Origin: Erythroxylum novogranatense
Lineage: Eukaryota > Streptophyta > Magnoliopsida > Malpighiales > Erythroxylaceae
Assembly (NCBI GenBank): GCA_029891385.1
Contig: CM057225.1
Span: 15,668,620-15,732,619, forward strand
Length of the DNA stretch: 64,000 nt
Direction: 5' to 3'
Every line of letters begins with the position of its first letter. Position 1 is the stretch's first letter. Of this stretch, positions 33,680 through 46,069 are shown piece by piece. The notes under the pieces are model-generated. The model saw only the letters and a program-made list of their open reading frames with translations. It ran no database searches and was not told where the DNA came from. A program made the position numbers and the translations under genes.

Positions 33680-35028
33680 GAGGGGATCCCTTCGATGTAG
33701 TAACATGAATTTTGCTCATGCTTGGATAGATCATGTAATCACAGTCGCTCATGATCATCCTTATGAAATGTCACAATTTCACCGTCAAGACCAATCTGGG
33801 ATCTCAGGGATTGCATTCGGATTCTCATATTTCCACATTTCAACTTGAATATAAAGCGAACATGAGGAGCATGATGACGTTCATAATAGACCATCCTCTA
33901 CTTCCTCTAATGCTCGCCATTGATTGTACCAAATACTATAAATCTCATCTCTTACATGTGCTCTCCTTAGGACTCGCTTCTCAAGTTCATTTCTTTTTCT
34001 GTTCTTTCTATTTCTTGCTCATGTTTACACATTGTCTTTGGAATAATTTCTTTTGTAGAACAAGTAGATATTTTGTCAAATGCTTTTCTTGGAACTACAA
34101 AGGTGGATAGAAGCCAGTTTGGAGGTGATGTCTTGTTCACTTTTGGATGCAATTCAATGGCTAATAAAGCGGGAGGGGAGAGATCCATGTGGATATTTTT
34201 AGGCTTTTCATTTCGAGTTTGTTTAGCTATATGCAATAGAACTAAGTTTCGGTCTCATGTTATTTTGATATTGAAGATTGTGGAGGCAAAGATTTATAAT
34301 TAATGTAAAATTAGAGAAAATATCTTCCCTTTAAATTATTTACCATATATATGCCATTTACTGAACGATCTTGCTAACATAATATGTCATATTAATACTG
34401 TTAATTATAGAATTAATGACATATTATTATTGTTATAACTTATAAATTAAAAGTTTGTTTATTTTATTATTCTTCTTAATATTATAAAATTAAATATTTT
34501 TATTATAATTTACTCATGAACGTGTATTTGAAAATATAAAACTTTCTTATTAAAGAATTAGTTTAGAAAACCTTTGTAGTTATAGTACAAGAGCTACGTA
34601 GAAAACTACGTAATTACGTATTGTTTTTAACAGTAACTAACTACCAAAGTCTACTGAGTAACTAAGTGAAAGTCATAAGGCTAATAATGGACAATTTCTT
34701 GTCAGATTTATAAATTCAAAAAGAATTTAAGTGACTGAACTGAATGGTGAGTTTAAGCTTGGAAGTTAGATGTGTTGTTTCCAAAGGGAAAAGAGGCGTT
34801 TGCTCTTTCATAGTAAACAGTACAGAAAATTTACGTTGTCGACCGGAAAATCTTCAGGAATACGCCTATGCAATGGGAGATGTGCCAGCAAGTAAGGTAA
34901 CTGAAATCAGACAAGGTTTATAAACACGGTTAGTGTCTTAACTACTAAATTTAATGAATCTCAAAAGACGGTGCCATCTGATCCTCGTAATTAGGAAAAT
35001 TAACTTGGTGCTAGGTGCCAAGTAGTAT
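33680..35028. other. Unassigned sequence between MITE and mariner element
   Basis: Short ORFs on both strands (for example 33751-34110 plus, 34236-33967 minus) show no motif I recognise. About 34300-34540 is the right arm of the inverted repeat paired with 32755-33000. From 34560 to 35028 the sequence is less AT-rich and without obvious repeats, and could be original host intergenic DNA. Confidence 0.4.
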
Positions 35029-35542
35029 AGTCTCTCCTGTCAAAAATAAAAGTCGTTTTTAGAGAAATGCACGCCTATTAAAAAAGCTAATAAAATTATA
35101 GATATACCCTTATTAATACTCCTATGAAGTTACCTCGTGATCCCCGTAAAGTTATTAATGGTTGATAAGAGAATGAAGTTATTAATGCTTTTAGAGTTTC
35201 AATGTTTTCAACGCAACTCTTTATCTTCATTAAGCACTGCAACTCTTTATCTTCATTTCTACTGTGTATACGAGCGTCCCTTCATTTCCACCATCATGAC
35301 TATTCGTTTTTTTAAAGCAGATTTGTCAACAGAGATTACTCAGTATCTCATACAATAGTCGGCCAGTTACATGGCTATTCGTTTTAACCTTGCATATTGA
35401 TCTCATCATTGTTGAAAATTTTTAAAATTGATTGATTCAAATTTGAAGCCAAACACACTAACATATGAAAATTTTAGAGCCTAAAAATTTACATAATGTT
35501 TAAAATTTTTGTAAAGGAACCAAAACCAAAAACTCCACTGGC

Positions 35543-35556
35543 TATATATATACATA
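35543..35556 (+). promoter_or_regulatory. Possible TATA box of mariner transposase gene
   Basis: CTATATATATACATA starts about 47 bases before the ATG at 35590. Spacing and sequence fit a plant TATA box, but the surroundings are AT-rich, so this is tentative. Confidence 0.4.
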
Positions 35557-35589
35557 TAAGAAACTTTAAAAACAACAGCATATGTATTC

Positions 35590-37888
35590 ATGGCATTCAA
35601 TTTTAAAAAACAAAATATTGATTTGAATGTTGAAGTAACGTGCAATGAGAGAGAAATTTCAATTGATTTGAATATTGTTCCGGTAAGTTCTGAAAATCCT
35701 AATGAAACCGCAATGTCGAGGTTATCAAATCCGTTAACCACATCCACTATGATGTTCGATTTAAATTTAGAACCCGATCAAGAGTTCGAGCCACCGTTAA
35801 CAGATGTAGATTCCGATGGTGTATATATGGAAGATGGATCAATCTTATCTCACAATTCATGTTATTTTTAAACGCATATAATCTTCAGTTTTATTTTTTT
35901 ATTTTTTATAATAAATAATTTTCTACAGTATTATGAATTTGTTTAGATGTTTTTTTTCATTCATGTTTTACTACACTGCAGTTATTGTATTTTTTTATGT
36001 ATTTTTTTTATTGCATGTTGTTTCTTTTAAAATTTTCAACACTGCACTAGTAGTTAGTTTTATATTGTAAGAACATTTTTTAGTCTATTACAAATCCTTT
36101 TGAATATTTTGAATATTTATTTATATCTACATTATTGAATCATCACCAAAAGTGGAGTATGCTACATGCTACATATGTATGCTTATATAATTGGTACGAA
36201 ATGGAGTACATTTGAGCATTGACATTCCCCACTTTCTGGTCAGTTGCCATTGTCTCCAAATCCATTGCAATTCCCAACTATTCTTGCTTCCTTGCTATTG
36301 CTGAATCCACTACTTCTGATGGGAATTTGGTACGAAATGCTTATTTGTTTTCATGTTTGTGTTATTTTTTTTACAGAGTTGTTTTTAACGTTTCATTTTA
36401 TATGTCAAATTTGATTTATGTTTTATTGTGGCATTATTTTTCATTATGGTGATGAAAGTTTATAAAGTGAACTAGACAGTTTTATGCAATTTGTGTTGGT
36501 TGTGTTTTTATTTCAGTATTGGTTATTTTAGAAATTGAATGTAATTTTTTTTCCTTAAAAATAGATACATTACTGGAAGAGGGAATAGTAAGGGAAACAA
36601 AGAAAAATTTAACAAATGAGCAGAAATGGGCAATATACAACACTTTATTAGAAAAAAGTGTTAATGGAAAGTTGAAAAGAGATACAATCAAAGAGGTTGC
36701 AGAGTTGTTTTCAATTCATATAAGAATAGTCCAAAGGATTTGGAAACGAGCAAAAGATACTCCAAATGGTGAAGCGGTTGATGTGTCCCATAAGAAAACA
36801 AAAAATTGTGGGTGGAAGAGAGTTCAAGTTGACTTAAATCACGTTCTTCAAATTCCTTCACATCGACGAAAGATTATAATGTCACTTATCGAATCTTTGA
36901 AGGCCAGGGGTACAAGTGTTAGCTACACGTCATTACATAGACGTATAAAGCAAGGTCTTATTCGACGTCATTCAAATGCCATTAAGCCGCACTTAAGAGA
37001 AGAAAATAAAAAGTGCGTTTGTGATTTTGTTTATCTATGTTGGATCAAAGCAGCTTGCCTTATGAGCCAAAATTCATTGATATGTTTAATGTTGTGCATA
37101 TTGATGAAAAATGGTTCTATATGACTAGGAAGTCAGAAAAATATTATCTACTTCCCATCGAAGACGAACCTTTGCGCACATGTCAGAGTAAGAATTACAT
37201 TGAAAAGGTAATGTTTTTAGTTGCTATGGCTCGTCCAAGATTTGACAATGAAGGAAATGAAGTGTTCTCGGAAAAAATAGGAGTATTTCCATTTGTTACC
37301 TCACAACCATCTCAAAAAAGAAGTCGAAATAGAGATGCCGGAACATTAGAGATTAAACCGATGACCTCAGTTATGAGAGAAACAATAAAGACGTTTTTGA
37401 TTGAACAAGTTGTACCGGCAATTCAACTTAAGTGGCCCAAAGAGGATTTTAAAAAAACCATATTTATTCAACAAGACAACGCAAGGACGCATGTTGATCC
37501 AAGTGACAAGGAATTTCAAAAAGCTGCTTCACAACATGGTTTTGATATTAGATTAGTGTGTCAACCTCCAAACTCGCCGGATTTAAATATTTTGGATCTC
37601 GGATTTTTTAGCGCCATTCAAGCATTGCAACATAAAGAGTGTCCAAGGACAACGGAAGAACTTATCCATTCAGTTAAAAAGTCATTTGATGAATATCTGA
37701 CGAAAATGATAAATCGTATTTTCTTGACTTTACAATTGTGTATGCTAGAAATTATGAAAGTTGAAGGATCCAACAATTACAAAATCCCTCACATGAATAA
37801 AGGTGCACAGGAAATTGAGGATCGTCTTCCTAAACAAATTAGCTGTAACTTTGCTATAGTGCAAAATGTAATGAATTTGTTAACATGA
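35590..37888 (+). pseudogene. Mariner-like transposase (DD39D), intron-containing, one frameshift
   Basis: Exon 1 (35590-about 35871) starts MAFNFKKQNIDLN and carries IDLNIVPV and FDLNLEPD, two DLNxxP motifs. After an intron the second exon starts at about 36565 (acceptor AAAATAG). It has a helix-turn-helix region (NLTNEQKWAIYNTLLEKS, DTIKEVAELF, RIVQRIWKRAK). The catalytic domain then shows first Asp in NVVHIDEKWFYMT, second in IFIQQDNARTHVD, and third in PDLNILDLGFF, with 39 residues between the last two. It ends GSNNYKIPHMNKGAQE.. and a stop at 37888. A 1-base frameshift near 37020-37040 (NKKCVCDFVY against LSMLDQSSLPYEP) breaks the frame. Otherwise it looks full length. Confidence 0.88.
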
Positions 37889-38059
37889 GTAATGTTAAGA
37901 GATTTCATTTCGCTTTAATTTTTTTTTATATATTTTTGTTAATGTTACCTTAAAAAAAAGAAAAATTAAACAAAAATAAAATTAAAATATGAAAAAAATA
38001 AAATTAATAAAATTAAAGCAATAGAAAACATAAGAATATGATTAAACTACATTATTAAT

Positions 38060-38210
<151 letters not shown>

Positions 38211-40664
38211 TATTATTTGGTTCATCGGATTTTGGTGAAATTTGGGTGGGTGCGCTTGGATCCATGAGATTGGCTTACTTTGGCTCAGAGATACCTGCAA
38301 AACAGTAAAGGCACACCGGGGGTTGACTGCCGGTAGGCCCCTCCGATGCTCAAGTTAGTCTCTTGAGAGAGTTTTGGTGGCTAGTAAATAAAGAATTCTA
38401 GGTTTCTCGAAAATCGTACCTTTTTTATGATGAGGTAATGAATTTATATGACTAATATCTATAATGTTGGGACCCGATTCCGAGACCGACGCCCCAACCC
38501 GAAAACGAAAGACGGAACGAATCACAAAGAAGCGGAATGAACGGATCATATATCGAAGTGAATCGAAACAAATCAATAGCGAATCGAAAGCTAACTTGGA
38601 AGCAAAGCATACAAACAAGGTCAAATCGAATTGGCTTCAAGACAAACCAAACAAACGATCCAATCGAATTGAAACACAAATTCCGACATCCGCACAAATA
38701 TCTTAGAAAAGCTTCAAAATAGTCGCGTTGGATATCTTAAGACTAAACCTATACGAATCGATATAAAATTTTTCTTCTTCTTTTTCTTCATTCTTCTCAT
38801 CGAATACAAAACATAGGCTTCTTCAATTTGGAAATTATAATTTCCACATCCTCAATTTTTTCAACCATCATTTATGAATCATAAGAATCATTATAACCAA
38901 AACCTTAGTCTTTGCTTTTGTCATAAAGACTTCACACATGCAAACATAATCATACATACGTTCTTTTCTTAACACAATTTTGGCGATAATAAATTGCATT
39001 TTAACTAACCCAACCTGCAAATGGTTCTAAAACGCACTTCTACAATGCCAGCTCAAACAATCCAGTTCATCCATATTCAAATCACAATCAATCTTTACTC
39101 AATTTACATATAAAACCATAATGTATAATCCATAGCTATAAACAGTTCCAATTTCCATAACTCAAGTTCTTATACAATTTCACCATCCAAATACATCATG
39201 AACTAAACGCTTACATTACACTAATTGCATTCCAAGCCATATACAATTACCAATAATCAAAACTCCAAAATACACAATGCACAACAATTCTATCTTGACG
39301 ATAATTCAATGGAATCACATATAAACTAAATCTCTCATTTTCTTTCACCAGATCTTCTTCTCATCACCTGTGGATGGGAATGAAGGGGGGTGAGCTTTAA
39401 AAAGCTCATGGGTAACAGGTTTATAATCAATCATAAGCAAAAACCGTTCAAAAGTTTACTGTCATAGAAATTTCTTGTTGAAAATCCATAAAATGCTCGT
39501 TTCTCAAATTTTTGTCATATATTGAAATCCATAATCCGCAAAACATAAATGTATCAACTTGTTCAAAAATCACAATTTCATAATGCAATACATCTTCTCA
39601 TAACACATATTTGAATACAATTCAATCCAAAGCATAGCTTAGCACATTAATATGCAAATGCACAATCAATTGACTCGAGGGTTCCGTGAACAAAACAAAG
39701 AAACTGAAGTTTACTCCATGAACGAAACGAGTCTATTTTCAGATCTCGTGTGGCACAAGCAGCCAGCCGGGAGAATGCTTTTGTCAACGTGCACGTGACT
39801 TACGAAATGATTCCTTTCTCGCCCACACAATCACATAAGCAATGCTCAAATCATTTAATCAAAATGAAATGCTTTCATGTTCTTTTTCTTCTTTCCATTC
39901 AATCACAATGCCATGCTTAAATACATAGCATAATCGCATCACAATTCAATTCTCATCTAAGTATCATATATCTTTCAATGCATAACACAGCATAAACACA
40001 TCACAATGCATCTTTGCATGTTCAAAACCATTCAAATCCAATTCATGAAGTATATGAATACATATAAATCAATTCTTTAAATCATTTGAAAACAATATAT
40101 GCACAATTTCAAAATACTTGAAATCACTTTATTCTCTCAATTTGGAAAAATCTTTAGTGGCTTATTATTCAACTATAAACATGAAACCCACCTCATATCC
40201 ATGCTTGGAGCTTGATTAGAGCTTCAATTCTCCAAAGCCTTTCTTCTTTCTCCCAATTTCAAATTCCCTAAATCAAATTAACCCAAATTCTACTTCATAA
40301 AAATCATGATTTTCAAAATTGATTACATAAATCACAAACCCATACTCATATCAAGACATCTAAATCAAGAACTTCCAAAATTCCCAAATCTCAAAATTTA
40401 GGCATAAACCCTAAGTAATTCTCATCCAAAATTAAACATAACCCAAGGCATAATCATCCAAATTAACTTCGTAATCCACAAACCCATATCATTTCCGTGC
40501 TAAAACAACCAAAAATCCAAGAAAAACTCAAGGCTTAAAACCATCACTTACCTTCATCTTCCTCATTTTCGAATTTCTCCTTGTTCCTTAGGAAGCTCTT
40601 GATTTCATCCATCTTTTTCCTTTAGAAGCAACGAAAAATCACTCTTGAAAGCCCCATAAAATCG

Positions 40665-40673
40665 AAACCCTAG
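40665..40673 (-). promoter_or_regulatory. Telo-box in LTR A3
   Basis: AAACCCTAG on plus is CTAGGGTTT in the LTR's sense direction, at the same relative place as in A1, A2 and B (within the purine-rich leader; here the plus strand is CT-rich at 40680-40760). The TATA box is less clear; a TATACATA-like stretch lies near 40803-40810 on the minus strand. Confidence 0.55.
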
Positions 40674-41634
40674 CTATCCTTTCTCTCTTCCTCTTCTCCA
40701 TTGCCGATTTCCCCTTTCTCTCTCATTCTCTCTTCTTTTATTTCTTTCCTTCTCTCACAAATTCGTGGCTTCCTCTTGCTTCCCACGACAGCCTCCCTCT
40801 ATGTATACTGCCATGTCACTTAAGTGATTGGCTAAAGACCAATTTGCCCTTCCCCTTAAGCCTAAGGTCTTAAGTCCTTAAGTGATGTTCCCAATATGCC
40901 CTTACACTTTAGTTTCATGTATGCTTACTTTAGGACAAGTTTATCACTATCAATTTGAAGGAAATTGCTAAAACTTCCTTCTATAGAAATGTTCCTCTAT
41001 GTCTTAATTTCATAATGTCACAAAAATCATCCAATTCGGAGCACTACATCAAAAGTTATGCTCAAAACATTTCATATATGTCTTATGCTAAATCATTTTC
41101 TAGCACATTATTTCCATCCAGAAATTAACATTCTTAATCCCAAAATTGACATTCGATGTCTTCATAACAATTGTAGATCTATTACTCTAGTTTAATCCAA
41201 AACAATAATCACATCATTTCGATTTCCAGAGCAAAAGTTATGCTCAAAATACTTTCAGATGTTCCTAACCCAAAAACTGCACACTAATTTGAACTTCCAT
41301 TCATAAATTAAAAATCTTAGGGGCAAAATTGAAATTTACTTTCTTCATATGATTTGTAGTCCCGTGTCTTAATTTTATTTCACCTCAAGAATCAATTCAA
41401 TCGGATTACCACAGATCCCGAATTTCTCAAAATACTGAACTATGTTCAGAAAATGGTCCAACTCACCTTGATTAAATTAATCACCCTTAATTTAATCTCA
41501 TAAATTCACAAATATCTCATAAAATGAAATTAATTGTTTTAGAAATCCAACGCTTCAAGAATCAACTCAATCGGATGTCGGACGAAAAAGTTATGGCCAA
41601 ATAAATTCGATATGTTCATATTCTAAAAAAGCAC

Positions 41635-41895
41635 GGGCTGTGTGAAATTTACACGATCAGGCACACAGGCCGTGCAACCTTCGGGTGGACGGAGGGTTAC
41701 TGTGCCCAAAATCACACAGTCCGTGTAAAAATTTACACGGTCTGTGTGAATCGGAGTCACTGCATTCAAGTTTTGCACAGTCTGTGTGAAATTCACACGG
41801 GCAGTGTAACCTACGGGAAAATCATGTTTCCTGCGCCTGGATTTACACAGTCTGTGTGAAATTCACACGGCTAGTGTAACCTACGGGAAAAATCA
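41635..41895 (-). repeat. CACACGG/CCGTGTG repeat block in LTR A3
   Basis: Many copies of CACACGG, TCACACAG and CTGTGTGAA in both orientations, including two longer direct repeats of CAGTCTGTGTGAAATTCACA followed by CACGG.AGTGTAACCTACGG. It takes the position held by the GGCCGACC minisatellite in A1 and A2, next to the conserved block GTCCGACATCCGATTG. Confidence 0.8.
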
Positions 41896-43216
41896 CCAAT
41901 TTTCACCCCAAGACTCCTCCAAAGGTCTCTAAACCCAACCTAACTTCCCTTTACCTCATATTCTTCTCCAATACCACAATTAAACCACTTCAATCCATGA
42001 AACAATTACAAACATCATTGAAACTCAACTCCAAAGGATTCATCCCACACATTCTTCCCAAAATCAACATATTCTACTAACACTAGTAACAATGAAATTT
42101 TCAACCAAAGTTAAACTCATCCATCAATCTCAAGCTTTAATAAAACATAATCATATAAAATAAACTTCTCAATACTCATATCTTACCTAAAATCAACCTT
42201 TCCGAGCCCGACATCACGTCACAAACTCTAAAGGTTCGGGAATTTCGATTACCATGACATCCTAGCTTGTAACTAGCATAAATCTCAACTCCGATCTCGA
42301 AAACTTGCATACTTAGTTTCGTTGAAAAGATAAGAGAACAAGCTACAACTTCAAAGAAGACAACTTTGTCTAATTCCAATTCAATTATTTTAGAATTTCT
42401 CTTGAATCAACATACTCATTTTTATCCTCATACAAAACTTAACATTTTCCCAACTTCACTTCTTCTATTATAACATCATTCAAAGCAATTTAAATTCCAA
42501 TTGGAATCCATTCAACACTCAACCTCAATTCATATATTCTCATATTCAATAACCTCTTATCATTCCCCAAACATCCTATCTTACATATATAACCATGGTT
42601 TATGATTAAGGTTTCTCAACTCATCATCCATACTTAGTTCACATTCTAATTTCTCAACCATCTATATACCAATTCATAATTCAAAGCCATACATAAACTC
42701 ATATTCCATTTTGATATTTCCACTAAAAATTCGGGGTCTAACATATAAGAATTAGGTCAATCCTCAAGGGATGGGCCGATCAGCCCATGCGCCGTTCTGC
42801 ATCTGGGCTTGAGCCTAGCACGACCGACCCAACCATAAGTCCCCCTACTCCTCAAGTCTAACGAAGGAGAATGGTCAAAGGAGTGCATAAGGATCGTGCA
42901 GCTCGTCTGTAGGACAGCTTGTGATAGGCCCGATCGGTCGGACTTCAACGCTTCGTGTATGACTGCTCGTGCCAAGATCAGTCGGTTGAATGTCGATGTC
43001 GAGCGCATGAAAGCATTTGGTTTAATCATTACTAACGGCACGTGTCCTCTGACAGGTTTTCAAAATTTAAAACGAAATGTCTTTGTAACCGTTGTGCAGC
43101 TGTCACATACGTCCTTTCAACTGCTGCACCGCTATGGGTAACTGATAACCCTAATTTGCACGGCTCAGATTTTGCCGCGTGTCCAATTTCCATCAGTATG
43201 CCTGCTCAGTATCTTG

Positions 43217-43223
43217 TTATAAA
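43217..43223 (+). promoter_or_regulatory. Possible TATA box for the gypsy-2 antisense ORF
   Basis: TTATAAATG lies in the terminal part of the left LTR, about 195 bases before the ATG at 43417. Transcription starting about 30 bases downstream would begin just outside the LTR. The motif reads TTTATAAC on the other strand, so it could also serve the LTR itself. Confidence 0.4.
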
Positions 43224-43416
43224 TGCTCGGAATTGACACACTTCTTCACTTTTTGCGTGTTCGATTCTTCAATCTTTGCTTCCTCTCTTCTTCATCTCCC
43301 TGTTCGCAGCCATCGGAATTTCCTTTTTCACCGTCATCCAAATCCCTAACTCCAATCTCTAAACTAGGTACATCCTTTTTCCTTTCCTCGTCCTATAAGT
43401 TTGATTTTCAGTAACC

Positions 43417-45844
43417 ATGTCATCGACTAGCTCTAGAGACGAACTTAGACTTAGGAACGAATCTAGCTCCCCCTCTCCTTTTCCGTCGCCTCCTCGCCAG
43501 CCTTCTCCACGGACATCCCCGAGTCTTAGCGGGGAAGTAAGTACAGTTTTGAGGGAGCTCCATCAGGAACTGGCCGCCGAGAGTGCTTTACAAGTTGTTG
43601 AGTCACTGGAGATAGCGGCGGAAACGATGGAGGTGCTGGAAGTCGGCGGAAATGAAGCGTCGGAGTCAAGGGGGGATGAGGAAATCGAAGCGAGTTCCCG
43701 AAAGGATAGGCAAATTGTTGAAAATCCAATGAACGACCCTTCGACGATGACCGAAAGGGAGCTGAACCGGACGATTATTAAGAATAATATTCCTTCGTCT
43801 TGCGGACCTAGGCTGGCTGGCAAGAGCGAAAGGATTCATAGCAGTGGGGGCGGCTACTTCGCTGTTTCAGATAACTTTTTCTCGGTCGGTGGTACGAAGC
43901 TTCCATACGTCCCGATCATCGATGAGGTATGGCGCGCCTACCAATTAGGGCCGAGCCATATTCCCCCAAATGGTTGGAGATTCATCAACGGTCTGGCTTT
44001 GTTGTGCCATTATTTCGGGTGTCCACCATCAGTCGGTGTCCTGCGTCATTTTTTAAGAATGAACCAGAGCTCAAATATCGGGGCCAGGATCCCTCATCTC
44101 CAGTATAGGGATGCGAGGTATCGTCCTGCTGGAATAGCAGGATCAATCAAAGTGTGGAAGACGAAGTACTTCTTTGTGAGACCCCCAGGATCCACCTTTG
44201 AATCCCGGCCGTGGAATGGAATGATATTGCCAATCTACACCTTTCTAGGGAGGAATGGGAAGTGATCGATAGGATCAAGGCACTCGGTCGGTATTCTTTC
44301 GACCGTCTCGTTCTGAGGTATCGTAGAGGGGCATTAGCCGATGCCTTTTTAATTGATCCCCCTCCTCGAATTAGAGGGCTAGAAGAGGAAACTGCCCCTC
44401 CTGGTTAACTCCTCGTAGTTTATCTATCTGCTGTATTCACAAGTACTAGTTTCGATTTCTAACCTGCTTCTATAATTGTGCAGCCATGGTAAAGGTCAAG
44501 GATTTCGCCGGGTCTTCCAGTCTCCCTAAATCCAAAAGGCAACCCAAAGGGCCTAGATCTTCTTCGAAGGTGAAGAAGCAAAGGAAGGAGGTAGAGGCTA
44601 GCGAAGACATTGCTTAGCCAACGATATTGGACCAGTTTACAGCATTGCTGGCCCTTCCGTCCACTGAGGACCGACCTGGCGTGTCAGCGTCGTTGTCGGT
44701 CCAACCGGTGAATACGGACCGAGCGGATTCAGAGGAAGAGATGGAGCCACCGCTCAAAAGAAAAAAGACCGCTCGAAGTGCTGATCGATCGTCCTGTCAA
44801 TTGGACAGAGGAAAGGGGGAAAAGCAAGCGCCCCGATTAGATAAGGGCAAGGGGAAAGAGCAAGCCTCCAGCGGTAGAAAATGGATGTCCACGATCAGCC
44901 TTGATAAGACTGCATCGATTAGGGACATCAAAGTCGCTCTGCATATTGCCCAGAAGGTTGTTCCTCCTGAGGACGAGAAATTTTTGGATACGCTAAACAA
45001 CAAGGAGCTGATGGCTAGTCTCGTCCGTGGTTGTGCCAGGGATCTGGCGTTCTCCTCTGCGATGCATCAGCGTATCGATTATCTCGATGAAGTAAACCAA
45101 ACAATAGACCGGGACGTTCACGATCTTCTTGAGCAAGTTAACACTTTAAGAACTGAACTTTCAGAGGCGAAGGAGGAGAAGGATGTCTTACGAGCTCAAC
45201 TCTCTTCACTGGAGGAGGAGAAGAGTGTTTTGGAGGAAGAGAAGGGCGTTTTGAGAGCTCAACTTGCTTTGGGGGAGGAGGAGAGGAGTAGAGTGATTGC
45301 TTCCAGGGGTGAGCTGGAAAGTGAATGTCGAGTGTTGCAGCTCCATAATGAGGGTCTAAGGAAAAAGGTGCTTGATGCCACTTCGAAGGCGAAAGTGGAG
45401 GAGGAGGTCCGTTTGAAAGTCCTTCATAACTGTCATGAGGCGGTGACAGATAAAATGAAGGTCGAGAAGAAACTACTAGAGCTACAAGACCCCGTCAAGG
45501 AGCAACGGGTTGAAGCGATCAAGCGATGGAAAGAGCGGTATTTACACGAGGAGTGTCTGAAATTTGCTTGCGACTTGGCTCTTTCCATATTGAGGAGCTG
45601 CTACAGCGTTTGCATCCCTGACGGGTCGGATGGTCCTTCATTCGAGGATTATGCGGAGCAGATGCTTCCCTCTGAGCTCGGCCTTTCACTTGAGGAGATA
45701 AGAGAGATAGCTGAGAGGGAAAGAGAGGTCTTGTCGGATGAGATGCTGGATCTGAGCTTAGATGAGGAAGAGGATGTCTCTCTGTTGTCTCCTCCTGCCG
45801 ATCCGGCTGCTGGCCCTTCCTCTCCAACAGAGGGGCCAAAATAA
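43417..45844 (+). pseudogene. gypsy-2 antisense extra ORF (putative gypsy-type transposon protein)
   Basis: It starts MSSTSSRDELRLRNESS with a Ser/Pro-rich N-terminus, followed by a conserved domain at about 43850-44210 (VPIIDEVWRAYQLGPSHIPP, NGWRFINGLALLCHYFGCPP). This resembles the plant 'putative gypsy type transposon' domain (Pfam Transposase_28) seen in Tat-element extra ORFs. A frameshift near 44200 leads to WEVIDRIKALGRYSFDRLVL. A likely 80-bp intron (44404-44483, GT..CAG) joins PP to AMVKVKDFAGSS. A TAG at 44615 (probably from CAG) interrupts it before ILDQFTALLALP. The C-terminal part has a strong coiled coil (about 45100-45500) and an acidic tail. The function is unknown. Confidence 0.78.
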
Positions 45845-46069
45845 TTTTTCCCTTTTTAAGGCTCATCTAGTCGGGCTTGTGACCAGAACGAAAATTTAAG
45901 GAAACAGAAATTCTTTTATCTTTCGTTGCCTTCTTTATTTGTCGTGTTAAGATTGGATGATCTTTTGAAATAGCAGGTAGTGAACGAGTGCGCTCGATGT
46001 GTGTCGATCGGTTGTAGGGTTCAAGAGAGTCATGGTCGATTGAGACAAGAGAACTTGACCGAGCAACGC

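Larger units (their letters stand above)
35030..38040 (+). mobile_element. Mariner-like element (plant MLE), right end not found
   Basis: The left end after TA (35028-35029) reads GTCTCTCCTGTCAAAAATAA, resembling the Stowaway/plant-MLE terminus CTCCCTCCGTCCC. It encodes a Tc1/mariner transposase on the plus strand (35590-37888). I cannot find a matching inverted terminus before the microsatellite at 38060, so the right end has been lost, replaced or mutated. It is less decayed than the surrounding retroelements. Confidence 0.8.
38465..42743 (-). mobile_element. Giant solo LTR 'A3' (4279 bp) in gypsy-2 LTR
   Basis: TGTTGGGACCCG at 38465 to GGGGTCTAACA at 42743, flanked by a perfect TATAA duplication (38460-38464 and 42744-42748). 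It is the inverted, diverged relative of LTRs A1 and A2; the TCATTCCCATCCACAG..GATGAGAAGAAGATC block is shared, here at 39355-39420 in reverse. The uninterrupted target is visible at 61086-61104. There is no internal coding sequence, so it is a solo LTR. No genes lie inside it. Confidence 0.93.
38265..43240 (-). repeat. gypsy-2 left LTR (about 0.7 kb), split by solo LTR A3
   Basis: 38265-38464 and 42749-42820 match the right LTR at 60900-61168 (shared CTCAGAGATACCTGC, CTTGGATCCATGAGATTGGC, CAATCCTCAAGGGATGGGCC). The probable far end is GACACA at 43240, just before a pyrimidine-rich tract that is a polypurine tract on the minus strand. About 45 bp of homology to the element's 5' leader lies outside it at 38219-38264, so it appears to have belonged to a tandem arrangement. 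Confidence 0.78.

Noticed and set aside
43368..43411. 5' leader intron of the antisense ORF (GT..CAG)
   Set aside because: Only 44 bases, shorter than plant introns normally splice.
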